DNA of 12,525 bases from contig JANWJO010000021.1 in assembly GCA_025449435.1 (NCBI GenBank), positions 1-12,525 on the forward strand, written 5' to 3'. Of this stretch, positions 5,589 to 12,525 are shown one piece after another. The stretch's first letter is position 1, and the number at the start of each line of letters is the position of its first letter. Source of the DNA: Chloroflexota bacterium (lineage in GTDB: Bacteria > Chloroflexota > UBA4733). The notes under the pieces are model-generated. The model searched no databases, was not told where the DNA came from, and saw only the letters and a list, made by a program, of their open reading frames with translations. Made by a program: the position numbers and the translations under genes.

Positions 5589-6575
5589 ATGCTGCAGGCT
5601 GAGTGGCCAGAGGGAATTGGCGAAACGCTGGCGGCGTTTGGCGCTGGCGTGTGCGCGGCGCTGGGCGCCAACGGTGTGGCGCTGTATGTGTTTGGGTCGC
5701 TGTGCATGGGCGACTTCAACCCGGCATCCAGCGATATCGACTTTCTGGGTGTGGTAGAGCAACCGCTCTCGCCCGAGGAGCTTGCCGCGCTGACCCACAT
5801 GCATCACCAACTGGCCCAGCGCTTTGCCTGGGGAAGCCGGTTAGAGGGCGGTTATGCCGTGCGGGCAACACTGCGGCCGTGGGGCATCGCTGGCGAGGTG
5901 GCGGCCATCGAGCCAGGCCAGGCGTTGCAACCGCCCAGCGCCAGCGACTACTCGGCCGACAATATGCTCGCGATCCGGCAGCACGGGCGCACGCTGTGGG
6001 GCTCACCTCCGGAGCTCGTGTTGCCGCCGGTGAATACGGCCACGCTGGTGGCAGGCTTGCGGGAGTACCTGGCTGAACTGCTGGCGTGCGACCCTGCCGG
6101 ATCGCCGGCACCGGAGATAGCGGACTGGGTGCTCAACGTGGCGCGCTGCCTGTTTGGCATCCACACCGGCGAGCTGTCCACCAAGCCGCAAGCAGCGCAG
6201 TGGTTAGGAGGACAGGCGCCTGCGTTGCAGCCGGTGCTGGCGGCGGCGCTGGTTGCGCGCTGGGCGAGCGGCGATGCCGAGCGGGCCACGCTGCGCGCCG
6301 GTTGGGTGCAGGTGGTGGGGGTGGCGGAAGGGTACCGGACCTCACCCCCCGCCCCTCTCCGTCCGGAGAGGGGCATTTCTCCAAGTGAAGCGTTAGCGGC
6401 CTTCGTGGCTGCTCCCTTCCCCGGGGACCGGGGAAGGGTTGGGGATGGGGTTGCGCTACTTCCCCTACCGCTGGAACACCCGCACCTGGGGCGTGAAGGT
6501 GACGCCAGCATCCAGGGGGAACACTGGGCGGTGGCACACCGTGTGACCGAGGTAGGGCAGGTTGGCGCTGGTTGA
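5589..6575 (+). CDS. Aminoglycoside nucleotidyltransferase-like protein (AadA/DUF4111 type)
   Basis: The N-terminal nucleotidyltransferase fold shows YVFGSLCMGDFNPASSDIDFL (about residues 33-53): the G-S pair followed by D49-x-D51, the catalytic metal-binding signature. The second half has a helical segment with LNVARCLFGIHTGELSTKPQAAQWL (182-206), like the conserved LN..R....TG....K..A..W block of ANT(3'')/ANT(9) enzymes. It may adenylylate an aminoglycoside, but the substrate is untested and many homologs are not resistance genes. I chose ATG 5589 because GGGGAGGAG lies seven bases upstream; an in-frame ATG at 5538 lies inside the repeat. From residue 251 the frame runs through a GC-rich repeat (6339-6452), then antisense through the end of the M81 gene. 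About the last 78 residues are therefore probably not native; a normal homolog would end near residue 250-270. Confidence 0.7.
   Translation: MLQAEWPEGIGETLAAFGAGVCAALGANGVALYVFGSLCMGDFNPASSDIDFLGVVEQPLSPEELAALTHMHHQLAQRFAWGSRLEGGYAVRATLRPWGIAGEVAAIEPGQALQPPSASDYSADNMLAIRQHGRTLWGSPPELVLPPVNTATLVAGLREYLAELLACDPAGSPAPEIADWVLNVARCLFGIHTGELSTKPQAAQWLGGQAPALQPVLAAALVARWASGDAERATLRAGWVQVVGVAEGYRTSPPAPLRPERGISPSEALAAFVAAPFPGDRGRVGDGVALLPLPLEHPHLGREGDASIQGEHWAVAHRVTEVGQVGAG
6339..6452 (+). repeat. GC-rich repeat element inside the 3' end of the nucleotidyltransferase frame
   Basis: It begins ACCTCACCCCCCGCCCCTC, continues with a hairpin CCCCTCTCCG / CGGAGAGGGG, then the core TTTCTCCAAGTGAAGCGTTAGC...TTCGTGG (6376-6408, one mismatch to 5403-5435). 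It ends with CCCTTCCCC / GGGGAAGGG and GGTTGGGGATGGGGT. The outer ends are loosely inverted (ACCTCACCCC versus ACCCCATCCCC). It is read as codons 251-288 of the plus-strand gene and stops 13 bases before the stop codon of the converging M81 gene. Confidence 0.7.
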
Positions 6576-7955
6576 GCCAGGAGCGTCCACATTAATGAGG
6601 CGTGCGCACCACTCCATATACATGTGGGGCTTACAGTGCGGCGATTTCACGACCACCAGGTCGAAGTAATGCGGGTTCTGGCCGTGGGCCAGGTAGAACG
6701 ACCGGTCGTGCAAGCTCACCGCGCGGCTGCCCAGCACCAGCGTGTAGGTGCCCACTTGCAGCACAGCGGTGGGTCCGGAGGTGGTGGGCGAGTTGCTGAA
6801 CTCGGCGAGGAAATTGCCGTCGCTGAGCAGGCGCACGGTGCCCTCGACGGGGATGGGTGAGAAGCGGGCCCTGTCGAACGCGCCGCCCACGGTGGTGCGC
6901 ACGCGATTCCCCACGCCAGCGGCGAAGCAAGCGGCCGCCGCGTGGGGATCGATGATGGGCATGAGGGCGGTGCCGCTATAGCCGGCCTTGAGGCAGGCGC
7001 CCAGGATCGCGTTGCTATCGCCGGAGGCGCCGGAACTGGTGGCGTCAGCTGCATCCATGAGCACCGTGGTGCCGGTGGTGGTGGCCTTGGCAAGCTCGAT
7101 GGCTGCGTCGAGTGGGGTGAGGTCTTCGTGTAGCAGGGCGCGCACGTCCCAGAAATCGCTGGCCAGGCGCAAGGCGGTGCGGGTGGCGAGGTCGCGATCG
7201 GTGCCGATGACCACGCTGTTGGAGCGCAGTTCGGGCACGTCGGTGAAGGGGTTACCGATGAACATACCGGCGGCTAGGCCGGTGGGGCCGGTCTCGAAGG
7301 CCTGGCACTCCCGGATGAAGCGGCCGAAGGTGCCGGTGGCCGTGATGAGTTCCTTGCCACGCACCAGCATGGGGATCTTGACGTGGGCGATGGCCGGGTG
7401 GAGGCCCTCGTCGAGGATACGCAGCAGCAGCTTAGCCGCGCGCTGGCCGGTGTCGTACATATCGTCGTGCGGGTAGGTGTGGTAGACGGTGAGGCCGTTG
7501 ATGTGCTCCAGCATGCGCTCGGTGAGGATGCCGTGCAGGTCGAGCGAGATCACGATGGGCACAACCTCGCCCACGATCTTGCGGGTTTCGGCCAGGAGGT
7601 AGCCTTCTGGGTCGCCTTCATCGGCCGCGCTCATAGCGCCGTGGAGGGAGTAGTACACGGCATCCACTGGCCCGGCGTCGCGAACGTGCTGCAGAAACTG
7701 CTCGGCGATCCAATGCCAGTCGTCGGCGGCGAGCGTGCCGGCCGAGGTGATGGCGCGTGCGCTGTAAGCGGGCACTAGGGTGAGGTCGGGGCGCTGGCGG
7801 AACACGGCGAGGGCGCCGGCCATCTCGCCGTGGCGGTCGTCGTGTACCTTGAGTAGGTCGGCGCCGGCCGAAAAGTTGAAGTCCTCGCGGTGGCTGGGCG
7901 TGGGGTTGAACGAGGAGACTTCTTGTTTGCACTCGGCCAGCAATAGGCGTGTCAT
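6465..7955 (-). CDS. M81-family zinc metallopeptidase, MlrC-like
   Basis: This 496-residue cytoplasmic protein spans the full two-domain length of the M81 family (N-terminal MlrC domain to about residue 290, then the C-terminal domain). Visible motifs are YYSLHGAMSA (H105), SLDLHGILT (D139, H141) and YPHDDMYDTG (H163). Their spacing (34, 2 and 22 residues) fits, as I recall it, the proposed zinc ligands of microcystinase C, so the active site looks intact. MlrC cleaves small linear peptides in microcystin breakdown; in other bacteria the substrate is unknown, and such genes often sit near peptide or sugar ABC operons, as here. The ATG at 7955 has AGGAAGG about seven bases upstream. The 3' end overlaps the converging nucleotidyltransferase frame by 111 bases. 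TACAGT at 7993-7988 could be its -10 box, with no clear -35. Confidence 0.92.
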   Translation of the reverse strand: MTRLLLAECKQEVSSFNPTPSHREDFNFSAGADLLKVHDDRHGEMAGALAVFRQRPDLTLVPAYSARAITSAGTLAADDWHWIAEQFLQHVRDAGPVDAVYYSLHGAMSAADEGDPEGYLLAETRKIVGEVVPIVISLDLHGILTERMLEHINGLTVYHTYPHDDMYDTGQRAAKLLLRILDEGLHPAIAHVKIPMLVRGKELITATGTFGRFIRECQAFETGPTGLAAGMFIGNPFTDVPELRSNSVVIGTDRDLATRTALRLASDFWDVRALLHEDLTPLDAAIELAKATTTGTTVLMDAADATSSGASGDSNAILGACLKAGYSGTALMPIIDPHAAAACFAAGVGNRVRTTVGGAFDRARFSPIPVEGTVRLLSDGNFLAEFSNSPTTSGPTAVLQVGTYTLVLGSRAVSLHDRSFYLAHGQNPHYFDLVVVKSPHCKPHMYMEWCARLINVDAPGSTSANLPYLGHTVCHRPVFPLDAGVTFTPQVRVFQR

Positions 7956-8015
7956 ACGCAGCCCTTCCTACCTTGCTTTAGGAGGATACTGTAGCGTGTA
8001 GGAAGGGTGAGTCGC

Positions 8016-8062
8016 GCCCCATCCCCAACCCCCTGGGGAAGGGAGTAGCCACGAAGGCTACG
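8016..8062 (-). repeat. Partial copy of the GC-rich repeat at the end of the HD-domain gene
   Basis: Read on the minus strand it runs TAGCCTTCGTGGCTACTCCC, then TTCCCCAGGGGGTTGGGGATGGGGC. This is the right half of the element at 6391-6452 in the opposite orientation, lacking the TTTCTCCAAGTGA core and the left end. The stop codon of the HD-domain gene (8060-8058) is the TAG at its border. It also lies just upstream of the M81 gene and may end the HD-gene transcript through its CCCTTCCCC / GGGG stem. Confidence 0.65.
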
Positions 8063-9473
8063 CGGCGGCGGTGCGTAGCGCGGTGGTGCCGGAGATAAGC
8101 ACATCCACGGCGGCGGGGTCCAGATGATTGCCGGCGAGCTGGCGTAGCACCGTGTGTACCTCATCGGGGCTCATGCCTTGGCGGTACGGGCGATCGGCGG
8201 CAAGGGCGGCGTAGATATCGGCGGCTGCCAGCAGCCGGGCGGAGAAGGGCAGTTCGCCAGCGGGGACTCCGCGATGATAGCCACTGCCGTCGAGGCGTTC
8301 GTGGTGAGCGGCGGCGATGGCGGCGATGCTGCGCAGCGCTGGCACCGGCGCGAGGATGCGCTCCGTGCCGGCCGGGTGCTGCCTCATGACGTCCCACTCC
8401 TGGGGCGTGAGCTTGCCTGGCTTATCCAAGATCGTGTTGGGGACGCCGAGCTTCCCGAGGTCGTGCAGGAGGGCGGCGCGGTGCAGCTCCTGGCTGGCGG
8501 CAGGTGAGAACTGAGCGGCGCGTGCGCCAGCGTCGGCGGCGGCAGCGACTTCGCGCGAATGGCGGCCGGTGTACGGCGACTTGGCGTCGACCACTTCGGC
8601 CAGGGCCTCGGCGATGGCGTCGAGGCGGGGCCCGTCACACACCAGCGCGTCGCCCGGCTCGACGGTGGCCACCAGCCGCAACACGTCGGGCTGGCCCAGC
8701 GCCTCGTAGAACGAGCTGCTCCGGGTACACGCGAGGAGGGCTTCCGCCAGTTGGGGGTCGAACCATTTGCCGGCGCGGTTGCGCACTACCTCTTCCAGCT
8801 GGGCAGGGCCGCCAGCGGTAAAGAACACCTCGGCGGTTTGGGCGAGGCACAGGATGCGTGCGTGCAGCGGGATGGCGTATTTGCGTAGACCGCGTGGCTG
8901 GCCGCTACCGTCCCAATGCTCATCGAGCGCGAACACGGTGGTGGCGATAGAGTCGGAGAAACCCATCTGCTGGACGATGTGGGCGCCTTGCTCACAGCGG
9001 GTCACGGAGACGTTGTGCATGGCGCTCTGGCCGGTGGCGCATAGGTGCGCGAACCGGCGCAGCCGGCGCCCAGCCCCAGCGGTCGGTTCGACGCCGCGCC
9101 GCAGGAACCCAAGCGTATCCCCCAGGCTGGTCCAGTCGATCATGCTGCGGTCGGCTTTGAGCTGGAGGTCATCGGCCCCGAACAGGGTACACAGCCGTGC
9201 TGCGGTCGATGAGCAGCCGCTATCCTTGACCAGCGCCGCATAGAACAGCTCGCGCTGGTCCGCTTCGCTGAGGGTCAACCCCTGCGCGATGTGCATGGCC
9301 AGGAAACAGGAGCGTGCCGCGTGCCCAGGTGAGCTGCCTTGGGAGATGTCCAGGGCGGCCGACAGCGCGGCGACCAGTTCGGACAGCCGGATCTGCAGCG
9401 GCGCGCCAGCGGCAGTGCTCAGCAATGGCGCCGAACTCAACCAGCCACTGCTCTGACTCGTGTGCACATTCAT
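8058..9473 (-). CDS. Tandem HD-domain protein with C-terminal HD-GYP-like domain
   Basis: This 471-residue soluble protein has two related halves. The C-terminal half (about 285-450) is a near-canonical HD-GYP phosphodiesterase: H305, HD at 337-338 (LLHDLGKLGVP), H366 in RQHP, HHERLDGSGYH at 390-400 and D419-x-x-A in LLAAADIYAAL. The GYP tripeptide is GYH here. The N-terminal half (about 30-220) keeps a decayed version: H51, KD at 83-84 where HD is expected, and DEHWDGSGQPRGL at 184-196. It is probably structural or regulatory. HD-GYP enzymes hydrolyse cyclic di-GMP or related dinucleotides, but activity here is unproven. Many similar proteins carry a C-terminal LuxR helix-turn-helix; this one ends at 471 exactly at a repeat, so such a domain may have been lost. 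No clear ribosome site precedes the ATG. It lies 84 bases after the response regulator. Confidence 0.85.
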   Translation of the reverse strand: MNVHTSQSSGWLSSAPLLSTAAGAPLQIRLSELVAALSAALDISQGSSPGHAARSCFLAMHIAQGLTLSEADQRELFYAALVKDSGCSSTAARLCTLFGADDLQLKADRSMIDWTSLGDTLGFLRRGVEPTAGAGRRLRRFAHLCATGQSAMHNVSVTRCEQGAHIVQQMGFSDSIATTVFALDEHWDGSGQPRGLRKYAIPLHARILCLAQTAEVFFTAGGPAQLEEVVRNRAGKWFDPQLAEALLACTRSSSFYEALGQPDVLRLVATVEPGDALVCDGPRLDAIAEALAEVVDAKSPYTGRHSREVAAAADAGARAAQFSPAASQELHRAALLHDLGKLGVPNTILDKPGKLTPQEWDVMRQHPAGTERILAPVPALRSIAAIAAAHHERLDGSGYHRGVPAGELPFSARLLAAADIYAALAADRPYRQGMSPDEVHTVLRQLAGNHLDPAAVDVLISGTTALRTAAA

Positions 9474-9557
9474 AGGCCCAACGGTAGCACTAGCCGTACC
9501 GGGGAAGTAGTGGACTTTTGTGGGGGTGTTGGAAGGGAGGAATGGGGTTATCCCCCG

Positions 9558-10259
9558 TCAAGCCTTGATGAGCCCACGCTTGTAAGCAAAGGCCACCACC
9601 TGACCACGGTCGGTGACGCCGAGCTTGCTGAAGATGTTGTTGATGTGCGTCTTGACTGTGGCTTCCGACACGACGAGCCGGGCGGCGATTTGGTGGTTGT
9701 CGTGGCCCTGAGCGATGAGCCGCACGACATCGAGTTCGCGGGGCGTGAGCCCGCTGGGGGCGCTGGCTGGAGCGGGTTGGGTGGGAGTGGCTGCTGGGGT
9801 TGTGGCGTTGGTGGCTAGTCGTGTGAGCAAGCTGGCGGCTTCTGGTGTTTGCAGCCATACGCCGCCACGGTGAACGGCGTGGATGGCGGCCATCAGATCG
9901 GCGGCATCGGCGTCTTTGAGCAGGTAGCCTTTGGCGCCGGCGCGCAGGGCGGCCAGCACCAGTTCGTCGTCGGCATAGGTGGTAAGCACCAGCACGTGGC
10001 AATCGGGCAGGCTGTCCCGCAGGCGGCTGGTGGCGCGGACGCCGTCGAGGCGGGGCATGCGGATATCCATCAAGATCACGCTTGGTTGCAAGATCTGAGC
10101 TTGGGTGAGCGCTTCCTCGCCATCGGCTGCCTCACCCACGATGCTGATGCCGGATTCGTTATCCAGGAGGAGGCGCAACCCCTGGCGGATCAGCCGCTGG
10201 TCGTCGCACAGCAGGACGCGAATACTGGGCGCGTCGCCAGCAGTGGTTGGGTCGGGCAT
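9558..10259 (-). CDS. NarL/LuxR-family response regulator
   Basis: This 233-residue DNA-binding regulator has a receiver domain at residues 13-130: acidic pair D19-D20, phosphoacceptor D65 in ILMDIRMP, T93/T94 in VLTTY and K115 in GYLLKDA. A Pro/Ala/Thr-rich linker follows (about 150-168), then a LuxR helix-turn-helix (170-230) with GLTPRELDVVRLIAQG and EATVKTHINNIFSKLGV. The ATG at 10259 has GAGG five bases upstream. Its partner is almost certainly the HisKA_3 kinase just upstream on the same strand. The two are separated by 258 bases of repeats rather than overlapping, so a separate promoter or read-through is needed. Targets are unknown; the adjacent HD-GYP-like gene is a plausible one. 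Confidence 0.96.
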   Translation of the reverse strand: MPDPTTAGDAPSIRVLLCDDQRLIRQGLRLLLDNESGISIVGEAADGEEALTQAQILQPSVILMDIRMPRLDGVRATSRLRDSLPDCHVLVLTTYADDELVLAALRAGAKGYLLKDADAADLMAAIHAVHRGGVWLQTPEAASLLTRLATNATTPAATPTQPAPASAPSGLTPRELDVVRLIAQGHDNHQIAARLVVSEATVKTHINNIFSKLGVTDRGQVVAFAYKRGLIKA

Positions 10260-10517
10260 GGCGGCCTCTTTCTAGCGGGAGTCACGACGCCCTTCCCCCT
10301 GCGGGGAGGGACAATATAAGGCTGAGGTGGGTGGTGAATGGCGAGCAGGCCCGTCGTGGCTGCTCCCCTCCCCCACGGTTGCGGGAGGGGCTGGGGGTGA
10401 GGGCAGGTCACGACCCCCCTGTCGTCCCCCCCTAGCGGGAGGGACTGGCTGCCGGAAGGTGGGGGGCGCGTGGCGAACAGGCACGCGGTGCCTGCCCCCT
10501 GGGTGAGGTCTGTTCGC
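10260..10517. repeat. Cluster of GC-rich repeat modules between kinase and regulator genes
   Basis: No gene is seen in these 258 bases. They hold successive hairpins and repeat modules: CCCTTCCCC..GGGGAGGG (10290-10310); CGTCGTGGCTGCTCCCCTCCC..GGGAGGGG (10352-10390) followed by CTGGGGGTGAGG, the inverted form of the CCTCACCCC element end; CGACCCCCCTGTCGTCC (10411-10427), a third copy of the motif at 1434 and 1470; TAGCGGGAGGGAC; and GAACAGGCACGC with a perfect CAGGCAC / GTGCCTG hairpin (10478-10494), where GAACAGGCACGC recurs at 5435-5446. Several elements appear nested or decayed. Confidence 0.6.
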
Positions 10518-11720
10518 TCACCCATATCTTTGGGCCGGTCCGTTGGGAGCCAGGGGGATGCGGGCATGCACCTGGTAACCACCGGCAGGCAGCGGCCCGG
10601 AGGTCACGTCACCACCCAGGGCGGTGATGCGCTCGCTGACGCCGCGCAAGCCATTGCCGCCACCGGGAGCGGGCGGGGTAGCGCTGGCGCCTATGCCGTC
10701 GTCGGTGATGGTGAGTTGGAGTGCGCCGGCTTCGTGGTCCTGGCTGGCGGCGACGGCGATGTGGCTGGCCTGGCCGTGGCGCACGGCGTTGGTGAGCGCT
10801 TCTTGGGTGAGGCGGTAGATGGCGGCGCCAGGGCGGCCGGCTGCGCTGGGCAGGTCAGGGGCAAGGTCGAGCGCGCAGGCGATGCCGGTGCGCTGCGAGA
10901 AATTGTCGACCAGGGTGGTGAGGGCGCTCAGGCCCTGTTCGCCCGGGCTGCGCAGCTCTTGCACCGACCGGCGGGCTTCGGCCAGGCCCTCGCGTGCCAC
11001 CTGGCTGATAAGGTCGAACTGGCCAGCCACGAACTCGGGGCTGCTGGTGGCCAGGCGCTTGCCGGCGTTGGCCTGCACCACCAGAGTAGTGAGCGTGTGG
11101 GCGAGCACGTCGTGGATCTCGCGGGCGATGCGGGCGCGTTCTTCAGCGGCGGCGAGTTCGGCGGTGTGCAGCGAGTCAAGGCGTAGTTGCTCGTGCGCGG
11201 CACGCAGCTCGCTGTTGGCGCGTTGCAAGCTGGTGAGCATAGCCGCTTGCTCCGCGCGCACCTGGCCGCGGTACTGGCGGATCGCGCCAATGGCAAACAC
11301 GAACAGGAGGAGGCCGAGGTAACTGACCCCACCGGCCACATCGCTGGAGGCATAGGCGCCGGTTAGAAACATGCCGACGAGCACCACGCTGGTGGCGATG
11401 GCCAACCGCAACGGCAGGCGCGCGGCGCCCAACCCTACGTAGGCCGATACCGGCAGGATGAGCGGGTAGGCGTGCGGCGAGATGGCCACGCCAGCGGCGC
11501 CCAGTGCGAGGAGGACCCCGGCGCAAACCAGCGGCCGCCGGTCATAGGGGAGCAGAAAGGCGATCGCCGTGCATACCAGCAGCAGGAAGCGTTCGGGCAC
11601 GGAGCTGAATATCCCTAAGGGGATGGCCAGGGCCAGGAACCAGACGGTGAGTGACATCTCGCGCGATGAGTCGGTAAACGCCGCAACCATAGTCTGGAGC
11701 CGCGACAGGAGCGCCGGCAT
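10518..11720 (-). CDS. NarL-type sensor histidine kinase (HisKA_3), membrane-bound
   Basis: The protein has 400 residues from the ATG at 11720, preferred because AGGAAGGAG lies five bases upstream; a GTG at 11741 would add seven residues. An N-terminal block to about residue 147 contains about five hydrophobic segments with very short loops and no large sensor domain, so the signal is probably sensed in the membrane or by a partner. A coiled-coil-like stretch (about 155-195) leads to the dimerisation/phosphoacceptor motif AREIHDVLAHTL with H203. The ATP-binding domain has LTQEALTNAVRHG (N box, about 304-316), TDDGIGA (339-345) and GNGLRGVSERI (355-365). It should phosphorylate the regulator encoded just downstream. 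The small membrane protein gene upstream is on the same strand. Confidence 0.94.
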   Translation of the reverse strand: MPALLSRLQTMVAAFTDSSREMSLTVWFLALAIPLGIFSSVPERFLLLVCTAIAFLLPYDRRPLVCAGVLLALGAAGVAISPHAYPLILPVSAYVGLGAARLPLRLAIATSVVLVGMFLTGAYASSDVAGGVSYLGLLLFVFAIGAIRQYRGQVRAEQAAMLTSLQRANSELRAAHEQLRLDSLHTAELAAAEERARIAREIHDVLAHTLTTLVVQANAGKRLATSSPEFVAGQFDLISQVAREGLAEARRSVQELRSPGEQGLSALTTLVDNFSQRTGIACALDLAPDLPSAAGRPGAAIYRLTQEALTNAVRHGQASHIAVAASQDHEAGALQLTITDDGIGASATPPAPGGGNGLRGVSERITALGGDVTSGPLPAGGYQVHARIPLAPNGPAQRYG

Positions 11721-11782
11721 CGCGACTCCTTCCTGGTTCACGGTAGTGACCTTTCCAAAGTGTGCGTGGGGCTGATACGAGT

Positions 11783-11816
11783 GTACGCTGAGTGGCTCCT
11801 GTGCCGCTCAGCGTAC
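11783..11816. terminator. 14-bp stem-loop between membrane-protein and kinase genes
   Basis: GTACGCTGAGTGGC pairs with GCCGCTCAGCGTAC (one mismatch) around a 6-base loop. It lies in the gap between the small membrane-protein gene and the kinase gene, both on the minus strand. The minus-strand exit is ACTCGTATC, with no U-run, so it is not a textbook intrinsic terminator. It could attenuate read-through, stabilise an RNA end, or be a protein-binding site. Confidence 0.45.
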
Positions 11817-11839
11817 GTGGTGGTGCTGGAGTACCGGAA

Positions 11840-12343
11840 CTAGATGCCGCGTGCCCGGCTGCTGGCTGGCAGTGCCGAGAGGTCCCACCCCACCATCGCG
11901 GCGGCCCGCAGCAGCACCGTGATGGAGCGGCCGGCCAGGTTGCCCAGGCCCATCGCGATGAAAGCGGCGTTGAGCACGCTGGCGTCGAGGCTGGGGAACA
12001 GACTGCTGGCCATCACGTGGGCGGCGATGCGCAGGGCGATGAGGACCACGAACACCATCAGGTAGGCCAGGCCGCCGCGCTGGTAGACGGTGCCCAACTG
12101 CTGCCACATCTTCACCGCGAAGCCGCCGAGCAGGCCCATCGCCACACCCACTAGCGCCGCCACGCCAACGTACACGGCCACCGTGGTGGGGACGTGTTGG
12201 AGGTAACCGTAGCCGGCATATAGGCCGAGGCCCACTGGCAGCAACAGGTCTTTGATGGAGACCTGGCGGGGAGTGAACAATCGGAACAGGATGAAGCCTG
12301 CGACCGCGATGCCGATGACGATGGTGGTGAGGGCGGTGGTCAT
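11840..12343 (-). CDS. Small multipass membrane protein, CcdC/DUF1453-like
   Basis: This 167-residue hydrophobic protein has about five membrane segments (roughly 4-20, 33-47, 54-74, 92-112, 123-147) and a short polar tail. An early basic patch, RLFTPRQVSIKDLLLP, follows the first helix. The length, helix spacing and that patch resemble the CcdC / DUF1453 group, but similarity is by general pattern and no catalytic residue is seen. The ATG at 12343 has AAGGAG six bases upstream. It precedes the sensor kinase on the same strand with about 120 bases between them, including a hairpin. It might be a membrane accessory or the input partner of that kinase; this is inference from position only. Confidence 0.6.
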   Translation of the reverse strand: MTTALTTIVIGIAVAGFILFRLFTPRQVSIKDLLLPVGLGLYAGYGYLQHVPTTVAVYVGVAALVGVAMGLLGGFAVKMWQQLGTVYQRGGLAYLMVFVVLIALRIAAHVMASSLFPSLDASVLNAAFIAMGLGNLAGRSITVLLRAAAMVGWDLSALPASSRARGI

Positions 12344-12368
12344 TGGTGTGCTCCTTCTTTATCTCTTG

Positions 12369-12386
12369 GTGAGAGGTTGCTCTCAC
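12369..12386. promoter_or_regulatory. Perfect 7-bp inverted repeat in the leader of the membrane-protein gene
   Basis: GTGAGAG and CTCTCAC face each other around a 4-base GTTG loop, about 25 bases upstream of the membrane-protein ATG. It could be an operator or a leader hairpin next to the ribosome site. No convincing -10/-35 pair was found beside it. Confidence 0.35.
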
Positions 12387-12451
12387 GTCACGGGCATACC
12401 CTACGGCGCGAGGCGGGGCTGGCGCATCGGCGCACAGGTGGATGTTGGGGT

Positions 12452-12478
12452 CTCCACCTACGGGTGGAGGGGTCCGTG
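12452..12478 (+). repeat. Hairpin with C(TACG)G loop and GAGGGGTCCGT tail
   Basis: CTCCACC and GGTGGAG form a perfect 7-bp stem closed by C-TACG-G, the DNA form of the very stable UNCG tetraloop. It is followed by GAGGGGTCCGTG (12467-12478), nearly the same as the 12-base words at 1775-1786 and 1841-1852. It is probably another member of the dispersed repeat family. The rest of 12387-12525 contains no recognised gene. Confidence 0.4.
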
Positions 12479-12525
12479 ACTGTCCCCACCCCGGCCCCGC
12501 ATGTGGGTAACTGGAAGAGCAAGCC

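Overview
This is a GC-rich bacterial chromosomal segment. The gene families suggest a Chloroflexota-like organism: a DUF6062-type Cys/His protein, a sugar-type ABC operon with no ATPase gene, an M81 (MlrC-like) peptidase, a NarL-type kinase/regulator pair, a tandem HD-domain protein, and intergenic GC-rich repeats of the kind common in that phylum. The assignment is inference from gene content, because no rRNA or tRNA is visible.

Layout. Positions 1-350 hold two mobile-element relics facing each other: the start of a tyrosine-recombinase catalytic domain on + and the C-terminal end of an IS21-type transposase on -. They meet at about 178-183. A DUF6062-like gene follows on the minus strand (443-1378), behind a 480-base gene-free stretch (1379-1859) full of inverted repeats. 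Positions 1860-5199 (minus) form a compact ABC importer operon: solute-binding lipoprotein, then a MalF-like permease, then a MalG-like permease. The binding protein carries a very long Ala/Thr/Ser linker after its lipid-attachment cysteine. Its promoter region has two TTGACA boxes and palindromes.

A plus-strand aminoglycoside-nucleotidyltransferase-like gene (5589-6575) is flanked by copies of a GC-rich repeat, and its 3' end runs into one of them. It converges on, and overlaps, an M81 metallopeptidase gene (6465-7955, minus). The rest is minus strand: a tandem HD / HD-GYP-like protein (8058-9473), a LuxR/NarL response regulator (9558-10259), its probable sensor kinase (10518-11720) and a small multipass membrane protein resembling the CcdC/DUF1453 group (11840-12343). 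These last genes look like a signalling module, but kinase and regulator are separated by about 260 bases of repeats.

The feature that ties the window together is a family of short, hairpin-forming GC-rich repeats near 1434-1490, 1810-1852, 5366-5565, 6339-6452, 8016-8062, 10290-10494 and possibly 12452-12478. Several copies touch genes: one supplies coding sequence and another supplies a stop codon. No CRISPR array, complete mobile element or clearly new defence system is visible. The best leads are the repeat family and its effects on gene ends, and the structured region upstream of the DUF6062 gene.
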